Source: Flavobacterium tyrosinilyticum (lineage in GTDB: Bacteria > Bacteroidota > Bacteroidia > Flavobacteriales > Flavobacteriaceae). Taken from it: DNA of 64,000 nt. Shown piece by piece: positions 24,013-33,166 of the stretch. The stretch covers positions 316,456-380,455 of the forward strand of contig NZ_JAMOKG010000001.1 of the NCBI RefSeq assembly GCF_023656565.1. The letters are read 5' to 3'. A program made the translations under genes and the position numbers. The notes below the pieces were generated by a model, which had not been told where the DNA came from, searched no databases, and saw nothing but the letters and a program-made list of their open reading frames with translations. How positions within the stretch are numbered: position 1 is the stretch's first letter; each line of letters starts with the position of its first letter.

Positions 24013-24960
24013 ATGAATAAAGTAATTCTTTTTTTAACGGTTTTGTTTTGGAGTTTCATAAATGCCCAAGACAAAAAAGAAATCACGTTTAAGGAAACTC
24101 CGGCTATATTAAAGATTAACAACGACCAGATTTTCGGTACGCTGACAACTCCAGATTTGACTAAAAAATTTCCGGTTGCTTTAATCATTGCTGGCTCTGG
24201 CCCAACAGACAGAAACGGGAATAATCCGATGATGAAAAACAATTCGTTGAAAATGCTGGCAGAAGCTTTGGCTAAAAACGGAATTGCCTCTTTGCGATAT
24301 GATAAAAGGGCTATAGGAGAAAGTAAGGCAGCAGGCGGATCTGAAGGCAGTCTGGTTTTTGAAAATTATATTCAAGATGCCAAAAGCTGGATTAATTACT
24401 TGAAACAAGATAAGCGTTTTTCTAAAATAATCATCATTGGTCATAGTGAAGGCTCTTTAATTGGAATGGTTGCAAGTGCAAAAGCAGACAAATTTGTTTC
24501 TATTGCGGGCGCGGGCGAACCAGCAGATCAAATTCTAAAAACACAGATTGGTGCAAAATCAATGAAACAGCTAAACGATATGACTTTTCCGATTATCGAT
24601 AGTTTAAAAAACGGATTCGAGGTTAAAAAAATCGACCCAATGCTGAATTCTCTTTTCAGGCCAAGCATTCAACCCTATTTGATTTCGTGGTTTAAATACA
24701 ATCCGCAGACCGAAATACAAAAACTTACTATTCCTGTTTTAATTCTGCAAGGAAATAATGATATTCAAATTGCAGTAAAAGATGCAGAGAATTTAAAACA
24801 AGCCAACAAAAATGCAGATTTGCAGATTATTGATAAAATGAATCATATCATGAAAATTGTTGAAGGCAATCAGGAAGCCAATTTAGCCACCTACAACAAT
24901 GAAACATTTCCTATTTCGGAAGTCTTGGTCGAGAAGATAGTTTCATTTATTCAGAAATAA
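24013..24960 (+). CDS. Exported alpha/beta hydrolase
   Basis: 315 residues with a short signal peptide (1-18, cut near INAQ). The fold markers are ALIIAGSGPTDRNGNN (oxyanion region), the nucleophile elbow GHSEGS with Ser near 146, a late acid near D254 (ILQGNNDIQI) and His near 278 (KMNHIMK). It resembles periplasmic serine esterases/aminopeptidases of the S9-like 'alpha/beta hydrolase' group. The substrate is unknown. It follows sppA by 12 bp, so a shared role in handling envelope peptides is conceivable but inferred. Confidence 0.88.
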   Translation: MNKVILFLTVLFWSFINAQDKKEITFKETPAILKINNDQIFGTLTTPDLTKKFPVALIIAGSGPTDRNGNNPMMKNNSLKMLAEALAKNGIASLRYDKRAIGESKAAGGSEGSLVFENYIQDAKSWINYLKQDKRFSKIIIIGHSEGSLIGMVASAKADKFVSIAGAGEPADQILKTQIGAKSMKQLNDMTFPIIDSLKNGFEVKKIDPMLNSLFRPSIQPYLISWFKYNPQTEIQKLTIPVLILQGNNDIQIAVKDAENLKQANKNADLQIIDKMNHIMKIVEGNQEANLATYNNETFPISEVLVEKIVSFIQK

Positions 24961-24976
24961 TAAAATAAATTCACTT

Positions 24977-25015
24977 AAAAATCCGTTTTGAAAATAGTTC
25001 TCAACGGATTTTTTT
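24977..25015 (+). terminator. Terminator of the sppA operon
   Basis: AAAAATCCGTT pairs with AACGGATTTTT, helped by an inner TTGA/TCAA step, then T. Confidence 0.82.
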
Positions 25016-25084
25016 ATTTAACAATTTTAATAAAATTCCTACTTTTTTAAGAAAACTTTATCTGCAAACTGTAGTAAAAAAAAC

Positions 25085-25092
25085 TATTTTTG
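25085..25092 (+). promoter_or_regulatory. -7 element of the AsmA-family gene
   Basis: TATTTTTG fits TAnnTTTG, about 43 bp before the ATG. Confidence 0.4.
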
Positions 25093-25135
25093 CAGGAGTC
25101 GATTTTAAAACGTTAACCCTCAAATCTATTAATAT

Positions 25136-27733
25136 ATGCTAAAAAAAGTTTTAAAAATAAGTGCCATATTTATTGTGGTATTTATTGCTGCCTTATTTGC
25201 CATTCCGTTTTTGTTTAAAGACCAAATCAAATCTAAAATCGTCGAAGCAATTAACGAAAGTGTTGATGCCAAAGTAAGTTTTACAGATGCCGATTTAAGT
25301 TTATTTAAAAATTTCCCTAATGCAACGGTTGGAATCGAGAAATTAGTTATCATCAACAAAGCTCCTTTTGAAGGTGACACATTGGTTTCTTTAGGAGAAT
25401 TGAATTTAAAAATGAGCGTTAAAGAACTTTTCAAAGGAAAAGATGAGCCTTTAAGCATTCAGGGAATCAGTTCTACAAACGGATTAATAAACATTATCTT
25501 CAATAAAGATGGTGTCGGAAACTTCGATATTGCCTTAAAAGACAAAAAAGACGATAAAAAAGACGAAGCAAGCAAACCTCTTGCACTTAAAATTCAAAAT
25601 TATAAGATTGAGAATTTTACTTTTAGATACATCGATCAAGGTTCTAAAATTAAAATGGTAATTGACAGTTTAAACCACGAAGGAACTGGAGATTTTACCA
25701 ATTCAAAATTAGACTTGACAACAAAATCTACCGCAAAAGTTTCATTAGACATGGATAAAATGAATTACATGAAAAATGTGAAACTGACTTTAGACGCCGT
25801 TCTTGGAATTGATTTAGAGAAGAGCAAATATACTTTCAAAGAAAATAAAGCTTTAATCAATCAATTGCCTTTAGAGTTTGATGGATTTATTCAAATGACT
25901 GAAAAAGCTCAGATTTACGATTTGAAATTCAAAACGCCTACTTCATCGTTTACAAACTTCTTAGGTTTAATTCCTTCGGCATACGCATCTAGTTTAGAAG
26001 GTGTAAAAACGACTGGAGATTTTACTGTAAATGGTTTTGCAAAGGGTGAATTGACAGATACTACAGTTCCTAAATTTAACATCGAAATTGCATCAAACAA
26101 CTCTTCTTTCCAATATCCAAACCTTCCAAAATCGGTTCAGAATATTGTAATTGATACGAAAATCATTAACGAAACCGGAATCTTAAATGATACTTACGTT
26201 AATTTAGATAAGTTATCTTTCAGAATTGATCAGGATGTTTTTAGCGCTAAAGCGAATATCAAAAACATAACGGTAAATCCAATTGTTGATGCAGCTTTAA
26301 AAGGAACAATCAACCTAGCTAATCTTTCGAAAGCCTATCCAATTAAAATGGATAAGCCTTTGGCGGGTATTTTAAAAGCTGACGTTACAACAAATTTTGA
26401 TATGGCTTCTGTAGAAAAAAGTCAATATCAGAACATAAAAAATGCGGGTACAATGAGTTTGTCAGGATTTAAATATACTGATGAAAACAATAAAGCAATG
26501 AACATCAGTACAGCGTTGGTCGAATTTAATCCGAGCAAAATCAACTTAAAACAATTTGATGCTACAACTGGAAAAAGTGATATTAGCATTAACGGAGTTC
26601 TAGAAAATTTTTATGGTTTTATGTTTAAAAAACAAGAACTAAGAGGAAATTTCAACATGAGTTCAAAACAATTGGCTGTTGATGATTTTATGACTTCTGG
26701 CGAACCTGCAAGTGCAAAGACAGAAGCGAAACCAGCTGAGGCGATGAAGATTCCGGCTTTCTTAAACTGTACTTTAAATGCTAAAGCGACAACCGTTTTA
26801 TACGATAATTTAAAACTTCAGGATGTTGCTGGAACATTAATTATTAAAGACGAGAAAGCAACTCTTCAAAACTTTAAAACTAATATCTTCGGCGGATCAA
26901 TTGGTCTTAACGGAGCTGTTTCTACAAAAGAAAAAGTACCTACATTTGATATGAACTTAGGTTTCAATCAAGTTGATATTGCACAGACTTTTACACAATT
27001 GGATATGATGAAAAAAATCGCTCCAATTGCGGGAATCATCAACGGAAAATTAAATTCGACTATCAAATTAAATGGTAATTTGGATGCTAAAGAATTGACT
27101 CCAGATCTTAAATCAATTTCAGGAGATTTAATTGGCCAATTACTATCTACTACAGTAAACTCGAGTAACTCTACTTTACTTACTGCATTAAGTTCTAATG
27201 TTAAGTTTCTTGATTTAAATAAAGTGAACCTGAATGACATTAAAGCTGCTTTAACTTTTGATAATGGAAAAGTAAATGTTAAACCTTTTGATATTAAATA
27301 CCAAGATATTAAAGTAACGGTTGGAGGAACTCATGGTTTCGATCAAACTATGAATTATACTCTAAAATTTGATGTTCCTGCTAAATATTTAGGAACTGAA
27401 GCCAATAATTTAATTGCAAAATTATCTCCTGCTGATGCTGCAAAATTGGAAAACATTCCAATTAATGCCGCTTTGACGGGTAACTTTTCAAATCCTAAGA
27501 TCAGTACAGATATGAAAGCTGCTGTAAGCAATTTGACTACACAATTGGTTAATCAGCAAAAAGAAAAACTGACTCAAAAAGGAACTACCGCACTTACAGA
27601 TTTAATCAATAAAAATACTAAAGCGAAAGATACAACTCAAGCAGCTAAAACTGAGAAAGAGCAAAAAACTCAGGAAGTAACTAAAAAAGCGAGTGATTTA
27701 TTGAATGGATTGTTTAAGAAAAAGAATCCATAA
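25136..27733 (+). CDS. AsmA family protein
   Basis: 865 residues. One N-terminal membrane helix (about 5-27) is followed by a large periplasmic region. It has the AsmA N-domain near the start (DADLSLFKNFPNATVGIEKL) and AsmA-like C-terminal repeats (FGGSIGLNGAVS, PIAGIINGKLNSTIKLNGN). The final 60 residues are Lys/Thr-rich. AsmA-like proteins form long beta-grooves thought to move phospholipids between membranes; that role here is inferred. It is monocistronic, with its own promoter and an octamer-repeat hairpin plus terminator after it. Confidence 0.9.
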   Translation: MLKKVLKISAIFIVVFIAALFAIPFLFKDQIKSKIVEAINESVDAKVSFTDADLSLFKNFPNATVGIEKLVIINKAPFEGDTLVSLGELNLKMSVKELFKGKDEPLSIQGISSTNGLINIIFNKDGVGNFDIALKDKKDDKKDEASKPLALKIQNYKIENFTFRYIDQGSKIKMVIDSLNHEGTGDFTNSKLDLTTKSTAKVSLDMDKMNYMKNVKLTLDAVLGIDLEKSKYTFKENKALINQLPLEFDGFIQMTEKAQIYDLKFKTPTSSFTNFLGLIPSAYASSLEGVKTTGDFTVNGFAKGELTDTTVPKFNIEIASNNSSFQYPNLPKSVQNIVIDTKIINETGILNDTYVNLDKLSFRIDQDVFSAKANIKNITVNPIVDAALKGTINLANLSKAYPIKMDKPLAGILKADVTTNFDMASVEKSQYQNIKNAGTMSLSGFKYTDENNKAMNISTALVEFNPSKINLKQFDATTGKSDISINGVLENFYGFMFKKQELRGNFNMSSKQLAVDDFMTSGEPASAKTEAKPAEAMKIPAFLNCTLNAKATTVLYDNLKLQDVAGTLIIKDEKATLQNFKTNIFGGSIGLNGAVSTKEKVPTFDMNLGFNQVDIAQTFTQLDMMKKIAPIAGIINGKLNSTIKLNGNLDAKELTPDLKSISGDLIGQLLSTTVNSSNSTLLTALSSNVKFLDLNKVNLNDIKAALTFDNGKVNVKPFDIKYQDIKVTVGGTHGFDQTMNYTLKFDVPAKYLGTEANNLIAKLSPADAAKLENIPINAALTGNFSNPKISTDMKAAVSNLTTQLVNQQKEKLTQKGTTALTDLINKNTKAKDTTQAAKTEKEQKTQEVTKKASDLLNGLFKKKNP

Positions 27734-27738
27734 AAAAG

Positions 27739-27824
27739 TTGCTAAGATGCAAAGGTTGTAAGATACTGAGTTTATCTAAAGCTTAAAAAACTTAGAACCT
27801 CAGTATCTTAGAAACTTAGCATCT
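27739..27824. repeat. Octamer-periodic inverted repeat
   Basis: The left half reads GCTAAGAT, GCAAAGGT, TGTAAGAT, ACTGAGTT (27741-27772). The right half reads CTTAGAAC, CTCAGTAT, CTTAGAAA, CTTAGCAT (27791-27822). The halves are complementary, e.g. TAAGATACTGAG (27759-27770) with CTCAGTATCTTA (27799-27810). It shows how the octamer family can fold into a long hairpin. Confidence 0.75.
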
Positions 27825-27830
27825 TTTAAA

Positions 27831-27864
27831 AAAAAATCCTGTTCGAATGAACAGGATTTTTTTT
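27831..27864. terminator. Bidirectional terminator between the AsmA and GT9 genes
   Basis: AAAAAATCCTGTTC and GAACAGGATTTTTT form a 14-bp stem with a 4-nt loop between two converging genes. Confidence 0.9.
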
Positions 27865-27865
27865 A

Positions 27866-28948
27866 TTATATTGCTCTTGAATAAAAATTTAATCTACCGT
27901 TATTCAAAATTGAATTTATTGTTTTTATGTATTGTTTTTTCGTGTAGAGATTAACATCTATTCCAATACTGCAATTGTCATACGGTTCATATTTTTTCAA
28001 ATTAGATACAGAAAACAATCCAATAGTTGGTGTATGTACCGAACTTGATAAATGCATAATTCCGCTGTCAGCACCAATAAACAAATCTGCATTTGCAATA
28101 ACAGATCCTATTTCTCGAATATCTTTACTGTAAAATGTTGGTGCTTTAAACCCAATTTGCGACACATTCTCTACAGGCAAAATCTCAATAATATTATAGT
28201 CTTTATACTCTGAAGTAAGTTGAGAATAAAATTTTTCCCACCATTCCTCCGAAAGACATTTTGTTCCTGTTGCATAGGTAAAAATACAGATTGTCTTTTT
28301 ATCGTTATTTGTCAGCTCTCCTAATATCTTTCTGCCTTCTGCAATTTCAGAAGCAGATAATTTAAGTTCTAAAGGAGCAATTATTTTGTTGCTGTTAGTT
28401 GGTAGTCTCAATTTTGAAAGATAATTTCGAAAATTATAAACAGGATATTTTGCAATATGTTCAAAATCACTTTTGTGCTCTGTTTCTTCCTCATTTGAGT
28501 CTCCAAAAAACTTGTATTTGGCATTTGAAAATTGAACTGCTAATCGTCCAGAAGAAGAGTTTTGATCTACGTTAATCGCTAAATCATATGGTGTTCTCTT
28601 TAATGAAATCCAGACTTTTGAATAGGCTAGCAAACTTTTAAATGGTTTTTTAGGCAGATGAATTATTTTGTCAACAGTATCGTATTTTTCAAAAATAATT
28701 GGAGCTAACGTTCCTTTTACAAATAAATCAATTTTACAATTTGGAAACATTTCAGACACTTCTTGAACAAGTGGCGTGATTAACAAAAGGTTTCCTAATC
28801 TTCCATTTGGTCTACAGATTAGAACTTTTTTGATCTCGCTCTTATCGACCAAAATAAAATCGTCCTGCAAATTTGTCTTTCCAACATTCTTAGTCAGATT
28901 CCGCATTATGCTACGTCTGTGTACGTTTATTTTGCTTAAAACACTCAT
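27866..28948 (-). CDS. Glycosyltransferase family 9 (heptosyltransferase-like)
   Basis: 360 residues, GT-B fold, cytoplasmic face of the inner membrane. Near the start is ICRPNGRLGNLLLITPLVQE, the acceptor-side GT9 signature. The donor site near the end is FIGADSGIMHLSSSVHTPTI, the ADP-heptose-binding pattern. In flavobacteria such enzymes extend the LPS core, with an uncertain sugar. An N-terminal extension of about 40 residues is basic and without motifs; the true start could be the internal Met at residue 15. Confidence 0.88.
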   Translation of the reverse strand: MSVLSKINVHRRSIMRNLTKNVGKTNLQDDFILVDKSEIKKVLICRPNGRLGNLLLITPLVQEVSEMFPNCKIDLFVKGTLAPIIFEKYDTVDKIIHLPKKPFKSLLAYSKVWISLKRTPYDLAINVDQNSSSGRLAVQFSNAKYKFFGDSNEEETEHKSDFEHIAKYPVYNFRNYLSKLRLPTNSNKIIAPLELKLSASEIAEGRKILGELTNNDKKTICIFTYATGTKCLSEEWWEKFYSQLTSEYKDYNIIEILPVENVSQIGFKAPTFYSKDIREIGSVIANADLFIGADSGIMHLSSSVHTPTIGLFSVSNLKKYEPYDNCSIGIDVNLYTKKQYIKTINSILNNGRLNFYSRAI

Positions 28949-29197
28949 TTATGGAATAATTTATTGATTATAAAATCTTAATTAAATTTTAGAAATAGTG
29001 GCAGTCTCAAATCTACCTTCTTTTATTATCTAAAAATAAATTCTTCCAATAAGCATTTGTTACAAAATTGTAATCAAATGTATCATCATTTACACCTTTT
29101 CGTGTTTTGGAATTGAGCTAAAATTACAACAAATTATCACAGAATTAACAAATTAATAGACTATTATGCAATAAACATCGACAACTCCCTAGAAAAC

Positions 29198-29992
29198 CTA
29201 GACATTTATTGAAACTACGTAGCCTTCAGATCCGCGAATATTAAAAACTGTACCGTTCTCAAATAGTAAATATTGACCTTTAATTCCAGTTAATTTTCCG
29301 CTGAAAGAAGGTGTTTTATCAAGATTTAAACTGTTCACTTTAGCAGGATAACTCAAAACGGGATACTGAAGTTCGTAAACATCATTTTTTTCAGCATAAA
29401 AATAATCTCTAACTTCTGTTGGAATTAAACTTTCAATTTTTGCTTTCTCTGCAATTAAATCAAAACTTTCAACAGCGTTTTGCAACATTTTTCTCCAATT
29501 GGTTTTGTCTGTATAGTGGTCTTTTAATGCTACCTCTGTTATTCCCGCCAGATATCGGTTTGGAACCTCAACAATGGCAATCGCTTGAGATGCACCTTGA
29601 TCGATCCAACGAGTTGGAACTTGCGATTTGCGAGTCACTCCCACTTTTATTTCGCAAGCCGAAGCCAAATACACAACGTGCGGTTGCAATTGCGCTTTTG
29701 ATTCGTATTCTAAATCTCTATCTGCAATTCCTAAGTGCGCTGTACTCAATTCTGGTCTCATAATCCAATCTCCTACTGCAGGGCTTGAATAAAAACACTC
29801 GTAACAGAAACCTTGTCGGTATATTTTTTTCTTTTTACCGCAATTTAAGCATTGACAGCCCACAAAATTGATTTCAATTTCTTTATCTAATAATTGATTA
29901 ACATTTAAGAAACTATCTTCGAAAACCAAATAATATTGAATTGGACTTCCAAGTTCGGTTTGCATTTTTGTGAGTACACCTTGATATTGCAT
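29198..29992 (-). CDS. DUF2797 family protein
   Basis: 264 residues, cytoplasmic. A zinc-ribbon-like cluster at about 47-70 reads CQCLNCGKKKKIYRQGFCYE, with a further Cys after it. YLASACEIKVGVTRKSQVPT and RWIDQGASQAI form the DUF2797 core, which has some resemblance to GIY-YIG-like folds; I do not claim activity. Function unknown. It stands alone between the GT9 gene and the GH3 gene, divergent from the latter. Confidence 0.82.
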   Translation of the reverse strand: MQYQGVLTKMQTELGSPIQYYLVFEDSFLNVNQLLDKEIEINFVGCQCLNCGKKKKIYRQGFCYECFYSSPAVGDWIMRPELSTAHLGIADRDLEYESKAQLQPHVVYLASACEIKVGVTRKSQVPTRWIDQGASQAIAIVEVPNRYLAGITEVALKDHYTDKTNWRKMLQNAVESFDLIAEKAKIESLIPTEVRDYFYAEKNDVYELQYPVLSYPAKVNSLNLDKTPSFSGKLTGIKGQYLLFENGTVFNIRGSEGYVVSINV

Positions 29993-30094
29993 TCGTAATT
30001 TTTATTTATAATTGCTGATTTAGATTTATCAAAAGATTTAAAATTTTTGTGTTAAAATTCGACTTATCAGGTAGAATCTTTACCTTAAATCGAA

Positions 30095-30123
30095 TTGTTT
30101 ATTACAAAAAAATATTATTTTTG
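30095..30123 (+). promoter_or_regulatory. Promoter of the GH3-family gene
   Basis: TTG at 30095-30097, 18 bp, then TATTTTTG at 30116-30123. It predicts a leader of about 105 nt. Confidence 0.55.
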
Positions 30124-30233
30124 ATATGAAGACAAAGTTACTATTTGTCTATCGATATTCAAATTTTAAGTTTTCTGTTTTACACAGATTGTAAGATTTA
30201 AAACCTAAAATTAGTTAACTAAAAAACAAATCC

Positions 30234-31745
30234 ATGCCTTTATCTATTATCAATTCGTTTGCATCTTGGGTCCTTAAACAAAGGATTCATCAAATAGAGC
30301 TTTTTTTAAAATACCCAAATGAAGTTCAGGAAGAATTATTGCACAACTTATTGACGGCATCTGAAAATACGGTTATTGGAAAACAATATGATTTCTCGAG
30401 TATTAACTCTTATCAAACCTTTGCAGAAAGAGTTCCAATTGCCACTTATGAAGAATTACAACCGCTAATCGAACGTACGCGTTTGGGCGAACAAAATGTG
30501 TTTTGGGAAACGCCAATTAAATGGTTTGCCAAATCTAGCGGAACCACAAATGCAAAAAGCAAATTTATTCCAGTAAGTAACGAAGCTTTGGAAGACTGCC
30601 ATTATAAAGGAAGTAAAGACCTTTTGTGTCTTTATTTGAATAATAATGAAGATTCTGAATTGTTTTTGGGAAAGAGCCTTCGTTTGGGAGGAAGTTCTCA
30701 GATTTACGAAAACAACAATACTTTCTTTGGCGATTTATCGGCAATTTTGATTGAAAACATGCCTATTTGGGCTGAATTTAGTAGTACACCTAGCAGTAAA
30801 ACTTCGTTAATGAGCGAATGGGAAACTAAAATGGCTGCGATTATCAACGAAACTAAAAATGAAAACGTAACCAGTTTTGCTGGAGTTCCATCTTGGATGC
30901 TGGTTTTAATGAATAAAGTTTTAGAAAATACTGGCAAACAAAGTTTATTGGAAATTTGGCCGAATCTTGAAGTCTATTTTCATGGTGGTGTAAGTTTTTC
31001 TCCGTACAAAGAACAATACAAGAAAATTTTACCAAGTAAAGATTTTAAATATTATGAAATCTACAACGCTTCTGAAGGGTTCTTTGCTATTCAGGATTTA
31101 AATAACTCAAGTGATTTATTATTGATGTTGGATTATGGAATTTTCTACGAATTTATTCCGATGGATACTTTTGGAACTCCAAACCAAAAAGTAGTTCGCC
31201 TGGCCGATGTAGAATTGAATAAAAATTACGCCATTGTAATTACTACCAATTCTGGTTTGTGGCGTTATTTGATTGGAGATACGGTTCGTTTTACTTCTTT
31301 AAATCCGTACAGAATTAGAGTTACGGGAAGAACCAAACATCATATTAATGTTTTTGGGGAAGAATTAATGGTAGAAAATACTGATCAGGCTATTGCAAAA
31401 GCTTGTCAGGTAACCCAAACTGAAGTTATCGATTATACAGTAGCTCCTATTTTTATGCAAGATAAAGAAAAAGGCGCTCACGAATGGATGATTGAATTTA
31501 AGAAACATCCTGCTGATGTTGGTCTTTTCCAAAAAGTTTTAGACGAAACGTTGCAGACTTTAAACTCAGATTACGAAGCAAAACGTTACAACAATATGAC
31601 TCTTAATCCTTTGGTGATTAATGTTGCTCGTGAAAATCTTTTTTATGATTGGCTGAAAGAAAGAGACAAATTAGGAGGCCAACATAAGATTCCGAGATTA
31701 TCGAATCAGAGAGATTATTTGGAGCAGTTAAAAGAAATGTGCTAA
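30234..31745 (+). CDS. GH3 family acyl-adenylating protein
   Basis: 503 residues. GH3 proteins belong to the ANL superfamily and, in plants, join amino acids to jasmonate or auxin through an acyl-adenylate. Seen here are the ATP loop WFAKSSGTTNAKSKFIPVS, a second site YYEIYNASEGFFAIQD, LLMLDYGIFYEFIP and the hinge YLIGDTVRFTSLNPYRIRVT. All catalytic regions look intact. Bacterial homologues are common in Bacteroidota, with unknown substrate. The next gene follows within 16 bp. A 37-bp relic of a related gene tail lies near 32441. Confidence 0.92.
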   Translation: MPLSIINSFASWVLKQRIHQIELFLKYPNEVQEELLHNLLTASENTVIGKQYDFSSINSYQTFAERVPIATYEELQPLIERTRLGEQNVFWETPIKWFAKSSGTTNAKSKFIPVSNEALEDCHYKGSKDLLCLYLNNNEDSELFLGKSLRLGGSSQIYENNNTFFGDLSAILIENMPIWAEFSSTPSSKTSLMSEWETKMAAIINETKNENVTSFAGVPSWMLVLMNKVLENTGKQSLLEIWPNLEVYFHGGVSFSPYKEQYKKILPSKDFKYYEIYNASEGFFAIQDLNNSSDLLLMLDYGIFYEFIPMDTFGTPNQKVVRLADVELNKNYAIVITTNSGLWRYLIGDTVRFTSLNPYRIRVTGRTKHHINVFGEELMVENTDQAIAKACQVTQTEVIDYTVAPIFMQDKEKGAHEWMIEFKKHPADVGLFQKVLDETLQTLNSDYEAKRYNNMTLNPLVINVARENLFYDWLKERDKLGGQHKIPRLSNQRDYLEQLKEMC

Positions 31746-31761
31746 TTTATATCTAACTCAT

Positions 31762-32163
31762 TTGATCAAGAAATTTTTATCTAAAAGAGAAATTGAGGTT
31801 AAAATTCTAATTGCTCTTCTTTTAATTCTTATTTTCAGTTGCTGTTCTCATTCAAAGTTTGGAAGCGATCAGGCTGAATTTGAATTAAAAGATGCACTTG
31901 AAAATCCAAGGAAGGACAATTTTGTCGATAACAAAAAATTACTCATTAAGGACAATCAAACTGCAATCAAAATCGCAGAGCCTATTCTTTTTAATATTTA
32001 TGGAGAAGATGAAATTACACATCAAAAACCTTATGAAGTAAATCGAATTTATAATCATTATGTTATTAACGGAACGTTAATGTGGGGAGAACAGGGCGGA
32101 ACATTTTTAATTATAATTGACGCTAGGAATGCAAAAGTTTTAAAAATCAGTCATTCCAAATAA
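31762..32163 (+). CDS. NTF2-fold immunity-like lipoprotein (YbbC/YhhH type)
   Basis: 133 residues, starting at TTG; there is no in-frame ATG before the signal sequence. A hydrophobic stretch ends in a lipobox-like LIFSC (about 27-31). The C-terminal half (DNQTAIKIAEPILFNIYG, then YVINGTLMWGEQGGTFLIII) matches the NTF2-like domain named for immunity proteins beside polymorphic toxins. No toxin gene is next to it, so it is an orphan or has another role. It is 16 bp downstream of the GH3 gene and probably cotranscribed. Confidence 0.7.
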   Translation: MIKKFLSKREIEVKILIALLLILIFSCCSHSKFGSDQAEFELKDALENPRKDNFVDNKKLLIKDNQTAIKIAEPILFNIYGEDEITHQKPYEVNRIYNHYVINGTLMWGEQGGTFLIIIDARNAKVLKISHSK

Positions 32164-32196
32164 CTATTTAATTTTCTTAAATAAAAATTATACCAA

Positions 32197-32439
32197 ATGA
32201 AGGATACCAAATTCAGCGATATGACTACTGAAGAACTGATTAAAAATCAGAAGACATTAAAAACTGTGAATACTATTTTTTGCGTTGTACTTTTTATGTT
32301 ATTCGTTCTTAATCTATTCATTATTTTTATGAAAGGTTTTAGTGCCATGAATGTTATTCCGATTGCTTTGTTGCCTATTCTTTTTTTGAATATTAAGAAT
32401 TTAAAAGAGATTAAACGAGAGTTGGAATCGAGAAAGTAA
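32197..32439 (+). CDS. Small two-helix membrane protein
   Basis: 80 residues. A charged N-terminus (MKDTKFSDMTTEELIKNQKT) is followed by two hydrophobic helices at about 27-47 and 52-68 and a Lys/Glu-rich cytoplasmic end. Similar short Flavobacterium proteins exist without a known role. It follows the immunity-like gene by 33 bp in the same direction. Confidence 0.7.
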   Translation: MKDTKFSDMTTEELIKNQKTLKTVNTIFCVVLFMLFVLNLFIIFMKGFSAMNVIPIALLPILFLNIKNLKEIKRELESRK

Positions 32440-32440
32440 A

Positions 32441-32477
32441 TTCAAAAAGTTTTGGATGAAATTTTGCAGACCTTAAG
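32441..32477 (+). pseudogene. Relic of a GH3-gene 3' segment
   Basis: These 37 bp (containing AAAAAGTTTTGGATGAAATT) align with 31527-31564 inside the GH3 gene (AAAAAGTTTTAGACGAAACG). About 31 of 38 columns are identical with one single-base gap. Most differences fall at third codon positions of that gene (TTA/TTG, GAC/GAT, ACT/ACC). It starts 1 bp after the stop of the small membrane-protein gene and reads as a leftover of a second, diverged GH3 tail. Confidence 0.55.
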
Positions 32478-32508
32478 TGCACCTTAAAAATCCAAAAGAA
32501 ATTAAACA

Positions 32509-33102
32509 ATGACTCATCAAGAAAATAAATTAGTTTTAAATAACTTTTTCCATTCTCTGTTTCCAATAGAAAAAGAAACAGTAGAAAAAATTACTAAAAA
32601 TTTTACTCCTTTTAAATTAGAAAAAAACTCAATTCTTCTGGATAAAGAAACTGTAAGCACCAAAACTTATTTCTTAGAAAAAGGCTACATGGCATCTTTT
32701 ATTTTAAATGAAGATAATGATGAAATCATTACAAATATCTTCACAGCACCTTGCTTTGTAAACGATTTTCTTTCTTTTTTTAAAAAAGAACCCACCAAAG
32801 AAACATTTCAAACCATTACAGATTGTACTTTTTGGGAAACGGATTTAGAAACGGTTCAAGACAATTTTCATTCTATTTCTCAATTTAGAGAATTTAGCCG
32901 ACTATTGTTTGTAATTAATTATCACAATCTTAACGATAGACTTATCGAAATGATAAGTCAAAAAGCCGAAACTAGATATTTAAAACTTTTAAAGCAAAGA
33001 CCCGATATATTTAAGCATGTCCCGCTTAAAATTATAGCTTCGTATTTAGGAATTACCGATACTTCATTAAGCCGTATTAGAAGAGACACATCCCATTTTT
33101 AA
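32509..33102 (+). CDS. Crp/Fnr family transcriptional regulator
   Basis: 197 residues. An N-terminal cyclic-nucleotide-binding-like barrel (about 25-125: LEKNSILLDKETVSTKTYFL) is followed by a compact HTH (HVPLKIIASYLGITDTSLSR). The usual RxS/T phosphate-binding residues for cAMP are not evident, so the effector is uncertain. It is typical of short Bacteroidota Crp-like proteins. It lies 65 bp before the ketopantoate reductase-like gene, which it may regulate; that is inferred from position. Confidence 0.87.
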   Translation: MTHQENKLVLNNFFHSLFPIEKETVEKITKNFTPFKLEKNSILLDKETVSTKTYFLEKGYMASFILNEDNDEIITNIFTAPCFVNDFLSFFKKEPTKETFQTITDCTFWETDLETVQDNFHSISQFREFSRLLFVINYHNLNDRLIEMISQKAETRYLKLLKQRPDIFKHVPLKIIASYLGITDTSLSRIRRDTSHF

Positions 33103-33166
33103 ATTCTTATCATTTGACAAGTATTATTAAATACAGAAGAAATGATATTTGTAAAAAAATGAAAAA

